The notes below the pieces were generated by a model. The model was not told the origin of the DNA, ran no database searches, and worked only from the letters and a program-made list of their open reading frames with translations. From positions 4,737,694 to 4,801,693 of the forward strand of contig OY282378.1 of NCBI GenBank assembly GCA_958295835.1: DNA of 64,000 bases. Reading direction: 5' to 3'. Shown here one piece after another: positions 42,924-51,116 of the stretch. Each line of letters begins with the position of its first letter. Position 1 is the first letter of the stretch. This stretch comes from an uncultured Gammaproteobacteria bacterium (GTDB taxonomy: Bacteria; Pseudomonadota; Gammaproteobacteria; HK1). The translations under genes and the position numbers were made by a program.

Positions 42924-43952
42924 ATGCCCTGTCCCAGAGTCAGCATCGGCGCCCCCACCAGCGAGATCGATTTCGATCGGGATGGGAAGCATCACGGCTA
43001 CGTCCGCGTCCCCTGGTCGAGCCACCGCTCCGCCTACGGCTGGCTGCCCGTGCCGATCATGTCGATCCGCAACGGCGACGGACCCCGCGCGCTGCTCGTC
43101 GGCGGCAACCACGGCGACGAGTACGAGGGAATGTCGATCTTCATCGACCTGTATCGAACGTTGTCCCCGGAAGACATCGAGGGCCAGCTCATCTTCATGC
43201 CTGCCGCGAACGCGCCGGCCGTCTATGCCGGGCGGCGGACCTCGCCCCTGGACCACGGCGGCGAGGGCAACCTCAACCGGCTGTTCCCGGGGCACGAGCA
43301 CGGCACACCGACGGAAACCATCGCCTGGTTCATCACCAGCCAGTTGATCGAGCGGGTCGATGCGATCTTCGATCTCCACTCGGCCGGATCCTCCAGCGAT
43401 CACTGGCCGTCGTGCAAGATCAGGCTGATGGGGGACGAGGCCAGGGACGCGATGCAGATGGAGTTCCTGAAGCTCTTCGGCGCGCCCCTTGCCCTGGTGG
43501 GCGACCGCGTGCACGAGACGACGCTCTCCGGCGAGGCCCTGCCCAGAGACATCATCTACGTCAGCACGGAGCTCGGCGGCGCGGGGAGGATCACACCCTG
43601 GATCCGCGAGCTGGGCGATCAGGGGCTCAAGCGCTGCCTGAAGCGCATGGGCATCCTCCCGGAAAGCTACCCCACCGATCCGCCGAAGTTCGAGCCCCGG
43701 GTGATGGCCATGCAGAACGAGGAGAACTACGTCTTCGCCTACGAGGACGGCCTGTTCGAGCCCGTCGTGGACGTGGGCGACGAGGTCGAGGACGGGCAGT
43801 TCGCCGGCTACATCTGGAACGTCCGCCAGCCGTGGCGGGAGCCGACCAGGCTCCATTTCAAAAGGGGGGGCGTGGTCTTCACCAAGCGGCACCCCGCCCT
43901 GTGCCAGATCGGCGACACGCTCTTCTTCACCCTGAACGTCTACGAGGGCTGA
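42924..43952 (+). CDS. DoeB/AstE-like zinc deacylase (M14 fold)
   Basis: A 342-residue succinylglutamate desuccinylase/aspartoacylase family protein. Zinc ligands H63 and E66 in GGNHGDEYEG and H152 in DLHSAGSSSDHW are present. The closest functional pattern is DoeB, which removes acetyl from N-acetyl-diaminobutyrate in ectoine breakdown. A strong AAGGAGG lies eight bases before the ATG. The C-terminal beta-domain (VGDEVEDGQFAGYIW) is complete. Specificity is inferred from neighbours (Ehu-like permeases, EutA-like gene); the ectoine hydrolase DoeA and EutBC are not recognised. Confidence 0.8.
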   Translation: MPCPRVSIGAPTSEIDFDRDGKHHGYVRVPWSSHRSAYGWLPVPIMSIRNGDGPRALLVGGNHGDEYEGMSIFIDLYRTLSPEDIEGQLIFMPAANAPAVYAGRRTSPLDHGGEGNLNRLFPGHEHGTPTETIAWFITSQLIERVDAIFDLHSAGSSSDHWPSCKIRLMGDEARDAMQMEFLKLFGAPLALVGDRVHETTLSGEALPRDIIYVSTELGGAGRITPWIRELGDQGLKRCLKRMGILPESYPTDPPKFEPRVMAMQNEENYVFAYEDGLFEPVVDVGDEVEDGQFAGYIWNVRQPWREPTRLHFKRGGVVFTKRHPALCQIGDTLFFTLNVYEG

Positions 43953-44035
43953 CGGAGCTGACGGGGAATTCGTCCATGCCCGCAACCCCGGTCGCCACGT
44001 CATTCCGAGACGGAGGGTGAGTCACCCGAGGATGT

Positions 44036-45424
44036 TCACCCCTTCAACCCCGCACCATCTTCCTTCTCTGACCACCCGTCGACTCCGGGCAGCATGGCGT
44101 GCGGCTCCGTCATCCGTCCCTGCCGGACCCGGGCGCGGGCGCCCCGGGCCTGGGCCAGATTCGCCGCCATCGGGCGTTCCCGCGCCAGCTCCCTTATCCG
44201 GAGATTCACCACCTCGGGCGCCAGGTGTCCCGCCGCCCGCATCCCGGCCAGCCTGGCCCATACCGATTCCTTCTTGCGCACCTGGTGGGGCTGGGTGTCG
44301 TCCATGTCGCGCATGGTCAGCTCGCGAACGATCCTGATCGCGCCGGCGGCTTCCGCATCACGCAGCAAGTCCCGGCCCACCGGAGTCCGGGCGATCATGG
44401 AATTGAACCCGGCGTCCTCACCCGATGGAGCGCCGCCCGGCCAGTAGTCCGCGGCGGCGACGTCCGCCACTTCACCAATTGCATCCGGACAGATCTTGCA
44501 GCGGTTCTGTATGCACCATTGGCTTTCTTCTTCCCACATCTCGAGGTAGGTCTTTTCGAATGCGCGGCCGTCGCGGGTTTCGATCCGGGTACGTCCGGGA
44601 TTTCCATATCCGCGGTATCTCAGCAATGAGATCTCGTCTTCTCGAAGCCCCAATTCGTCCAGCAGATCACCGGTCTTGCGGAATTCGGGCGCTCCGCCGC
44701 AGACGAGCGCCAGCATCGCCTTGCAATGACGCGCAACACGGCCGTCTTCCCTTGCCAGCAGTCGCAGGGCGCCGACGTCGCAGGGCTTGCCGACGAACGC
44801 AAAGGGCTCGTCCCTGTCCAGCGCGTCCATGATGGACGCGAGCGGCGTCGCCGGCCCATAGCGCGAGCCGGCGGAGCGGACGACGCTGGCGCCGTCCTCC
44901 GACATCACGGTCTCGGTACGCACCGGCCGGTCGGGAGAGGCGCGGACCTGCAGGATGAAGGAGACTTTTCCGGACTCCACAAGGTAGGCCGCCAGGGCCG
45001 TCAGGATGCCGCCCGAAGCCGCCCGAAAGCGCACGTCCGGGTCGGCGGCGTGGCCAAGACAGACCCGATGGTATGGACCCCAGATCCGATCCGATTCCGC
45101 ATCATGTCCGCACAACTCCGAAGAGGCTCCCTCCACCCGGATCCCCGGACAGGTTCTCAGAATTCGCTGCCAGTCGTCCGGCGAAATCTTCCTGCGCTCA
45201 ACGGGTCGTTCACGTCCTTCAGGGGTGATGACGAACTCGATCCGGTCCTTGCCGGCGATGGCCTGGCACAAGCCGCATCCCACGCAGAGCCCGTTCTCGA
45301 CGATGTCACTCAACCGCTCGGGACGGGCGGCGACCGCTGGTGCGGTCGCTTGGCGATTCCGCTGCGCGGAATCGCGGGGGGACGGGGAACAACGGTCCTG
45401 TTCCATGCGAGACGAGTGTGGCAT
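44036..45424 (-). CDS. Coenzyme F420 hydrogenase/dehydrogenase beta-subunit family protein
   Basis: A 462-residue FrhB-like iron-sulfur flavoprotein. N-terminal cluster site in VENGLCVGCGLCQAI, further cysteines in FVGKPCDVGALR and IQNRCKICPDAIGEVADV. Members reduce or oxidise diverse substrates using ferredoxin or F420-like partners; F420 itself need not be used. The first about 25 residues (MEQDRCSPSPRDSAQRNRQ) come from the dispersed palindromic element, so the native start may have been replaced. The C-terminal stretch is rich in Arg and Ala. The terminator at 45450-45477 separates it from the ABC genes upstream. Confidence 0.75.
   Translation of the reverse strand: MPHSSRMEQDRCSPSPRDSAQRNRQATAPAVAARPERLSDIVENGLCVGCGLCQAIAGKDRIEFVITPEGRERPVERRKISPDDWQRILRTCPGIRVEGASSELCGHDAESDRIWGPYHRVCLGHAADPDVRFRAASGGILTALAAYLVESGKVSFILQVRASPDRPVRTETVMSEDGASVVRSAGSRYGPATPLASIMDALDRDEPFAFVGKPCDVGALRLLAREDGRVARHCKAMLALVCGGAPEFRKTGDLLDELGLREDEISLLRYRGYGNPGRTRIETRDGRAFEKTYLEMWEEESQWCIQNRCKICPDAIGEVADVAAADYWPGGAPSGEDAGFNSMIARTPVGRDLLRDAEAAGAIRIVRELTMRDMDDTQPHQVRKKESVWARLAGMRAAGHLAPEVVNLRIRELARERPMAANLAQARGARARVRQGRMTEPHAMLPGVDGWSEKEDGAGLKG
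45347..45410 (-). repeat. Dispersed palindromic element at the start of the FrhB-like gene
   Basis: Contains GCGATTCCGC-TGC-GCGGAATCGC, identical to the palindrome inside iorA except for the loop, with the same TCGCTTG flank. A GGAACA...TGTTCC inverted repeat follows at 45384-45402. On the minus strand it provides the in-frame ATG and the first codons of the FrhB-like protein. Confidence 0.7.
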
Positions 45425-45449
45425 GAACGGATGCTTTTCGCGAAAGAAA

Positions 45450-45477
45450 GGGCACGGTACGAGTGAGTACCGTGCCC
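45450..45477 (-). terminator. Rho-independent terminator after the amino-acid binding-protein gene
   Basis: Perfect 11-bp stem GGGCACGGTAC/GTACCGTGCCC with a six-base loop. On the minus strand it is followed directly by TTTCTTTC. It lies 20 bases after the stop of the binding-protein gene at 45498 and ends that operon. Confidence 0.85.
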
Positions 45478-45497
45478 GCTGGCCAGTCCAGGCGGGC

Positions 45498-46296
45498 TCA
45501 GCCCGGGAAGTTGTCGAGCCACTTCGTCTTGAGCGCCTCGGAGAGGCCCGTGGCCTGGTTGCTCCGGATCCAGGTATTCAGGAAGTTGAGCAGGTGCACG
45601 TCCCCCGGACGGATCGCGTAGGCATACCCTTGCGCGGAGATTCCACGGGACGGCTCGACGATCTCCAGAGGCGCCTCCGGGTTTTGCGCCAGATACAGCC
45701 TCATGTTGACCTCGGAAGACACGATCGCGTCCGCGCGTCCGGCCGCCACCTCGAGGAGGGGCGCGGCCAGACCCTCCGCCACCATCGGGGTGACGGTCGC
45801 ATCGGGGAAGTTGTCCCGCGCGACCTGCTCATCCGCCGTGCCGGCCAGGACCACGATGTTCCTGCCTTCGCTGTTCAGGGCTTCCCAGTCGGCGAGCCTC
45901 TTGTTCTCCCGGGTGTTGCCCATGACCACCATCCGGGTCTGGAAGTACTGGTCGGTGAACATCACGGTGACCGCACGCTTGGGCGTGGCGAACATGTCCA
46001 CGAGCGCGATGTCCCAGCGGCCCGCAACCAGGCCGGGGATCAGTGTCGCCCAGGTCGCGTCCACGATCTCCAGCTTGACGCCCAGGACCTCCACCAGGTT
46101 GTTGGCCAGATCCACGTTGTATCCGCGCCACTCGCCCGATGCGACATCCTTAGTACTGCATCGGGACCGAATCCGCCATGCCGACCCGAAGCACCCCTTC
46201 GGACTGGACGTCCTGGATCGTGGACTGTGCGGACGCGGTTGCCGCGAATCCGGCAACCACCATGATGCCTGCAAACACTCGGCTCAGGAATTTCAT
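45498..46296 (-). pseudogene. Amino-acid ABC binding protein, frameshifted
   Basis: A solute-binding protein of the polar amino-acid family broken by one extra base. The ATG at 46296 has GGAGG seven bases upstream and starts MKFLSRVFAGIMVVAGFAAT, a signal peptide. The frame then reads EGVLRVGMADSVPMQY and hits TAA at codon 49. Removing the A at 46152 would restore the expected KDVASGEWRGYNVDLANN and open the remaining 217 codons to LSEALKTKWLDNFPG. The total length of 799 bases is one more than a multiple of three. Either a real mutation or a sequencing error. Upstream permeases at 46441 and 47094 would be its partners. Confidence 0.8.
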
Positions 46297-46391
46297 CGGT
46301 ATTCCTCCCTTGCTTGGGACAGTGTGGATGCGGTTGCCGGGAATTCGACAACCGCCGTGACACCTGCGAACAGGCGATTCGGAAGTTTCAT
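46293..46391 (-). other. Duplicate of the binding-protein signal-peptide region
   Basis: A 32-codon frame starting MKLPNRLFAGVTAVVEFPAT resembles the adjacent signal peptide MKFLSRVFAGIMVVAGFAAT. Its stop overlaps the next ATG by four bases. The repeat distance is 95 bp. It is probably a decayed tandem duplicate of the gene start, though it could now serve as a leader frame coupled to the binding-protein gene. Confidence 0.6.
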
Positions 46392-46440
46392 CGGATACTT
46401 ATCCCTTTCCTGGAACAGGATCGGATTCTCCGGCCCTCCG

Positions 46441-47097
46441 TCAGGCCTCATCGCCCTTTCTCTCCAACCGTCGCGCCAGAAGGCTGACCGGAAAGATCAT
46501 GAGGAAGTAGGCAATGGCCACCGAGGTGAAGAATTCGTTGTACTTGAAGGTCTGCGATCCCAGGATGTAGGCCTGGTAGGCAAGCTCGCCCACCGTGATC
46601 GCGGCCAGCAGGCTGGTCATCTTCAGCAACTCGGTGATGAAGTTGACGATTGCCGGCAGAACCGTTCTGAGGGCCTGGGGCAGGATGACCTTGTACCAGC
46701 GTGCGATGAAGCCCAGTCCCAGGGCATTCGCCGCCTCGATCTGCCCGATGGGCATGGCATTGACGCCGGCGCGAAAAATTTCGGCCAGAAAGGCTCCCGC
46801 CACCAGCGAGATCGCGAGCGTGCCACTGGTAAACGCCGAGAACGACGTGCCGAGTATCAGCGGAAGGCTGAGGTAGATCCAGAAGATGAGGGCCATTTCC
46901 GGGACGGTCCGGAACACATGGACATAGACGCGGGACGGGAGACGCATCAGACGGCGTGTTTGCAGATTCCCCGCGCAGACCAGCGCTCCGATGATCGATC
47001 CGAAGAAGAGGGCCAGCAGAAGAACCAGAAACGTATTCAACGCGCCACGCGCGAGCAGGTCGATGTTGTCCGCGAGGATTGTCCAGTCGAACCTCAT
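46441..47097 (-). CDS. Amino-acid ABC permease, second set, subunit 2
   Basis: A 218-residue permease of the polar amino-acid group (FRTVPEMALIFWIYLSLP; MPIGQIEAANALGLGFIARW). Its start overlaps by four bases the stop of the sister permease at 47094. Transcribed toward the frameshifted binding protein. No ATPase follows. Confidence 0.85.
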   Translation of the reverse strand: MRFDWTILADNIDLLARGALNTFLVLLLALFFGSIIGALVCAGNLQTRRLMRLPSRVYVHVFRTVPEMALIFWIYLSLPLILGTSFSAFTSGTLAISLVAGAFLAEIFRAGVNAMPIGQIEAANALGLGFIARWYKVILPQALRTVLPAIVNFITELLKMTSLLAAITVGELAYQAYILGSQTFKYNEFFTSVAIAYFLMIFPVSLLARRLERKGDEA

Positions 47098-47783
47098 GCC
47101 CGTCTCCCCCGAGGTCCGTATTTCCGTTCAATCCAATCCGCGCCGAAGGCCAGCAGGCTGCCCAGGATCAGGTAGAGCAGCGCGGCGGCGGTAATCATCT
47201 CGACCGGTTTGAACGTGGTGTTGCTGATCCGGGTGGCGATCCGCATCAAGTCGTCGATGGCCAGGATCGACAGGATCGCCGTCGCCTTGAAGATGTTGAT
47301 CACCATGTTCGCGAGCGGCGGGATCATGACCCGGAGCGCCTGCGGCAGGATGACCGACAACCAGATGGGGACTGCATGCAATCCGAGGGCTTGAGCCCCC
47401 TCCCATTGCCCCTTGCCGACGGAGTTGATACCCGCTCTGGCGATTTCGGAGAAATACGCGGTCACGTTCAACGTCAGGGCAAGCACGCCCGAGACCAGGG
47501 GCGTCGTATTGATCCCGGTCAGCAGCGGCAAGACGAAATGGATCCATATCAACTGGACGAGCAGCGGGGTATTTCGGAAGAACTCCACGTAAGCCGAGAT
47601 CATCCAGCGGAACACGGCGTGTTTCGTGCGGGACATGATCGCCAGCACGACGCCCAGGGCCAGCCCGGCGGCAGACGACACCAGCATCAGGAAGAAGCTG
47701 ATTCCCAGTCCATAAAGCAACTGCCATCGATATTTCCAGGGGATGCTGAAATCGAGCGTCGCCAGGTATTCGAAGTCGATCAA
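47094..47783 (-). CDS. Amino-acid ABC permease, second set, subunit 1
   Basis: A 229-residue permease (FRNTPLLVQLIWIHFVLPLL; VGKGQWEGAQALGLHAVPIW). The likely start is TTG at 47783, which overlaps the stop of the EutA-like gene by four bases (TTGA) and has GGGGGAG upstream. Longer starts would run into that gene. The stop overlaps the next permease start. This chain of overlaps shows an operon from 48550 to 46441. Confidence 0.8.
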   Translation of the reverse strand: MIDFEYLATLDFSIPWKYRWQLLYGLGISFFLMLVSSAAGLALGVVLAIMSRTKHAVFRWMISAYVEFFRNTPLLVQLIWIHFVLPLLTGINTTPLVSGVLALTLNVTAYFSEIARAGINSVGKGQWEGAQALGLHAVPIWLSVILPQALRVMIPPLANMVINIFKATAILSILAIDDLMRIATRISNTTFKPVEMITAAALLYLILGSLLAFGADWIERKYGPRGRRA

Positions 47784-48550
47784 TACATGCTCTCCCCCGT
47801 TTTTCCCCGATATCTGAAGAACGGCTCCTTTCCGGCCAAGGCTTCCGGCCGATCCAGCAGGCATGCACCTTCATAAAGACACGCCTGGTTGACCGTCAGC
47901 ACCGGCTTGCCCAGCACCGCCTCCAGTCCGGGTATCAGCCACAGGGAGTTCACCGCCGTGTCCGGGATCATCACCACGTCGCCGGTGAGATCATCTCCCC
48001 TCGCAAAAGCGCGGCATTCGTCCATGAGAGGAAGGTTGGCGGATGCAATGGCATCTTCCGAATGCAGCATCCGGGTGCTTGCCACTTCCAATCCGGCATC
48101 CCTCAGACACGTCAGGAAAATTTCCGAAACATCCTCGGGATAGGGACTCAATACATTGACGGATTGGTATCCCAGCCGGAAGCAGCTCGAGATCAACGCC
48201 AGCGTACCGCTCGTCGCCGGAAGCCCCGTCCGCGCGCGCAGTTCGGCCCGTTGATCCAGGGACCATTGAAATCCGCCGATGAAGCTGCCGGACGTACAGG
48301 CCCAGACCACGGCTTCCGCACCCTTTCCCGCCAAGGAAACTCCGGCTGCCGCAACGCTTTCCACGTCACCCACGTCGTACAGGGCGTCGATGGAATGCCC
48401 GGGCGGACACTTCGAATACGCCACGTCGAAGTTCAGCGCACCGGACCCCAGATTCCGATTGAGGAGATCAGCCTGCGCCATCTCGAACCACGACAGGTCC
48501 TCACCGGTGTCGGGCCAGATGACCCCCAATCGCTTCGACCCGGTGCCCAT
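47780..48550 (-). CDS. EutA-like Asp/Glu racemase superfamily protein
   Basis: A 256-residue protein of the arylmalonate decarboxylase/maleate isomerase group. The two half-sites with catalytic-type cysteines can be seen: VVWACTSGSFIGG and LTVNQACLYEGACLL. In ectoine catabolic clusters a homologue (EutA/DoeX region) lies next to uptake genes; its reaction there is not firmly set. Start at 48550 (MGTGSKRLGVIWPDTG). Sits between a binding-protein gene upstream and two permease genes downstream, with overlaps showing operon membership. Confidence 0.75.
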   Translation of the reverse strand: MGTGSKRLGVIWPDTGEDLSWFEMAQADLLNRNLGSGALNFDVAYSKCPPGHSIDALYDVGDVESVAAAGVSLAGKGAEAVVWACTSGSFIGGFQWSLDQRAELRARTGLPATSGTLALISSCFRLGYQSVNVLSPYPEDVSEIFLTCLRDAGLEVASTRMLHSEDAIASANLPLMDECRAFARGDDLTGDVVMIPDTAVNSLWLIPGLEAVLGKPVLTVNQACLYEGACLLDRPEALAGKEPFFRYRGKTGESMY

Positions 48551-48649
48551 CGACGCACTCAAGCCCCGCGGAATTCCCCGGACATCGGCATCGGCCGAGC
48601 GGCGGCCGGGCACGAGGCTCCCGCGCCTTGCGCCCGGCCCCGCCGGTGA

Positions 48650-49519
48650 TCATCCGCCGCAGAGGTCGGCCGTCATGGCCTTGGGCAGCTCGTCGGCGCT
48701 CATGCCGTGCCTTTCCATGATCGCGATATGCTCCGGCGTGCCGATGAAGGCGGTCAGGTGCTTGTCGAATTCGTCCACGAACGCGCCGTCCTCCTTGCGG
48801 AACGCATAGGCGCCGTGGGCGATCGCCGGCTCACCGGCGACGGTGTCGAAGGGGGGCACACTCTCCATGTCCTGTTCCGGCAGCCCGGCCACGAGCTCGC
48901 GCACCCCGGGGGCGGAGATGGCGTAGGCGTCGGCGCGCCCCGCCCTGATCGCCGCGACCGCCGTCGGGTTGTCGGGGAGCTGCATGATCTTCGCTGCGTC
49001 GATCCCGGACCTTTCCGCATAGCCGACCTGGGCGGCCCCGGAGACGGCGGCCACCACCAGCCCCATCTCGCGGATGCTGTCGTAATCGACGATGCCCTTG
49101 GGGTTGCCCTTGGGCACGACGAGCGATTGCCGGATGCCGAAGGTGGGCTCGGAGAAGCGCACTGCCGCGCAACGCTTCGGCGTCACGAACATCCCCGCCG
49201 CCACGACATCGAAACGCCTGGCGTTGATCCCGGGGATCAGGTTGCCCCACTCCGTCGCCTGCTCGCTGGCGATCCGCCCGCCCATCCTGTCGATGACGTG
49301 ACGCAGGATGTCGACCTGCTCGCCGACCAGCTTCCCCTCCTCGTTCTTGTAGGCGTAGGGTTTGAAGTTGTAGAAGGCCACCCGGAGCCCCTCGCCCCTG
49401 GCTCTCTCCATCAGGGACTGCGCGGCAACCGGCCCGGCACCCGCGCCGAACAGGGTTGCCGCCGCCAGTACCATGCTCGACCCGAGAAGTGTCCTGCGGC
49501 CTTTGCTGAACTGTTTCAT
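48650..49519 (-). CDS. Polar amino-acid ABC binding protein, EhuB type
   Basis: A 289-residue periplasmic receptor with a twin-Arg-like start (MKQFSKGRRTLLGSSMVLAA) and a long signal region ending GPVAAQS. The core features NLIPGINARRFDVVAAGMFV and TPKRCAAVRFSEPTF follow the ectoine-receptor pattern of EhuB; other polar solutes are possible. It lies between the M24 gene and the EutA-like gene on the same strand. Two permeases follow downstream, but no ATPase is found in the cluster. Confidence 0.85.
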   Translation of the reverse strand: MKQFSKGRRTLLGSSMVLAAATLFGAGAGPVAAQSLMERARGEGLRVAFYNFKPYAYKNEEGKLVGEQVDILRHVIDRMGGRIASEQATEWGNLIPGINARRFDVVAAGMFVTPKRCAAVRFSEPTFGIRQSLVVPKGNPKGIVDYDSIREMGLVVAAVSGAAQVGYAERSGIDAAKIMQLPDNPTAVAAIRAGRADAYAISAPGVRELVAGLPEQDMESVPPFDTVAGEPAIAHGAYAFRKEDGAFVDEFDKHLTAFIGTPEHIAIMERHGMSADELPKAMTADLCGG

Positions 49520-49565
49520 GATCGTCTCTCCCGAGATTGTCGAAACGCCTTCCGCCCGATATGAC

Positions 49566-50729
49566 TCATGCGGCGACGATGGGGATCCGCATCGGGGCGA
49601 TGGGGTCCGTCAGCAGATCCGGGTCACCGTCCGTGATCGCCCAGTTGTCCTCCGCGTTGAGGAAGCCCAGGTGGTTGGCGAAGTTGGGATTGCAGGCAAA
49701 CACCATGCCCTTCTGAAAGGTGACGTCCTCGAAGGCGGCGAGCGAGGGGTACTCCGTCGTCTCGCAGCCGACCCCGTGCCCGACCCGGCCGACCCCCATG
49801 GTCTTGAGACCGCGCTCGGCGAGGTATCTGTCGACGACCGCGACCAGATCACGAGGGGACTGGCCGGGGCGCAGCGTCATGTTGCAGTCGTGGCGCAGCT
49901 TCATCATCCATTCGTAGAACTCGCTCAGCTCCTGCGAGGGCTCGCCCACCGACGCGGTGCGCGCCATGTCGCAGCAGTAGCCCTTGTAGGTCACGCCGCA
50001 GTCGAACCCCAGGGTGTCTCCCTTCCGTACCACCCGGTCGGTCGGCAGCAGGCAGATTCCTCCGGTTGACGGGCCGGAGACCACGCACAGCAGGGTCAGA
50101 TCCTCCGCCCCCTTCTCGAACAGGCGGGTGCGCAGCCTGACCGCGATCTCGTTCTCGGTCATTCCGGCGTGCACTTCCTCGAAGATTTCCTTCTCCGCCT
50201 GCGCGGTCATCTGCGACGCTCTGCGCATGTATTCGATCTCGCGCGGGGACTTGATGACCCGCACCTCCAGGATGACCTGCGCGGCGTCGACGAACTCCGC
50301 CTCCGGCAGTCCCTTCCTGATCTCCTCCAGGGCCATGACGTTGGTGCCCAGGTACTGCTCGCGGCCCAGCTCCGCGCCGATGCGCGCCCTGCCCAGGCCC
50401 ATGGACCTGAACGTGTCGACGATGAACTCCGGATGCCCGGTCAACCCGCCGATCGTCCTGACGTTCTCGACGTACGTGGTCTGCTCGACCTGCATGACCT
50501 CGAAGGGCATCGTAATCAGGACGGGATCGTCATCCCTGGGCAGGATGAACATGTAGGAGCGGATCTTGTCGATCGGGTTCTGGCAGGAGCGGTGGCCCGA
50601 GAAGTAGGCGTAGTTCAGCTTCTCGGTGATGAAGAGCGCGTCGATGTTCCGTTCGGCCATCAAGGCGCGGGTCCTTGCGTAGCGGTGCTCGAACTCTTCC
50701 TTGGGAAAGTCGGGATACTCCGGTGACAT
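49566..50729 (-). CDS. M24-family metallohydrolase, atypical
   Basis: A 387-residue creatinase/prolidase-fold protein. Two Asp ligands are in GFDCGVTYKGYCCDMART and the His ligand in VGHGVGCE. Where M24 enzymes have EPG with a metal-binding Glu, this one reads FACNPNF, so one ligand is replaced by Asn; the last Glu is kept in AEDNWAIT. The family includes ectoine hydrolase DoeA and creatinase; identity as DoeA is not supported by the motif pattern. AGGAGA lies before ATG 50729. First gene of the operon running to 45498. Confidence 0.8.
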   Translation of the reverse strand: MSPEYPDFPKEEFEHRYARTRALMAERNIDALFITEKLNYAYFSGHRSCQNPIDKIRSYMFILPRDDDPVLITMPFEVMQVEQTTYVENVRTIGGLTGHPEFIVDTFRSMGLGRARIGAELGREQYLGTNVMALEEIRKGLPEAEFVDAAQVILEVRVIKSPREIEYMRRASQMTAQAEKEIFEEVHAGMTENEIAVRLRTRLFEKGAEDLTLLCVVSGPSTGGICLLPTDRVVRKGDTLGFDCGVTYKGYCCDMARTASVGEPSQELSEFYEWMMKLRHDCNMTLRPGQSPRDLVAVVDRYLAERGLKTMGVGRVGHGVGCETTEYPSLAAFEDVTFQKGMVFACNPNFANHLGFLNAEDNWAITDGDPDLLTDPIAPMRIPIVAA

Positions 50730-51116
50730 CGTTCGTTCTCCTCGATGGTATCGAACGTTACCGTCGCCGGCGCGGATGCGCACGGCGAGACGACTCTTCC
50801 TCGCGCCCGCCCGGCGTCCTTCCACGAACGGGGCAATGTGTCGGGCGCATGACGGCGACCCTTCCCCCGGTTCAGAGGCCGAGGAGACGGCCGGGGCCGT
50901 CATCGAGCCGGAAGCCGGTGCGATGCACCTTTCTTGCGGTTTGCTCTCGGGTGTTCATTTCGAGTTGCATCGACATGGGCGCACCGGGACGTCCGTGAAA
51001 TGGAGTGCGCTGTACAGCCTGCATTCGTATTTCATATATCATATATTTTTAACAGCGCGCAAGCCGTCGATGCCGGTACCCAACGCGCTGACCGGCGAAG
51101 AACGGGTTCATATTCC
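50730..51116. promoter_or_regulatory. Divergent regulatory region with AT-rich operator candidate
   Basis: A 387-base region between the M24 gene (minus) and the GMC oxidoreductase (plus). Most is GC-rich, but 51031-51052 is an AT-rich island with the inverted repeat ATATATCATATAT (51034-51046), ending TTTTTAAC. It shares ATCATATATT with the region at 41619-41628. It may be a binding site of the GntR regulator and overlap the GMC promoter. Confidence 0.5.

Noticed and set aside
39307-50729. Complete ectoine degradation operon
   Set aside because: EutB, EutC, an ATPase and a convincing ectoine hydrolase are missing, so only similarity to such clusters is claimed.
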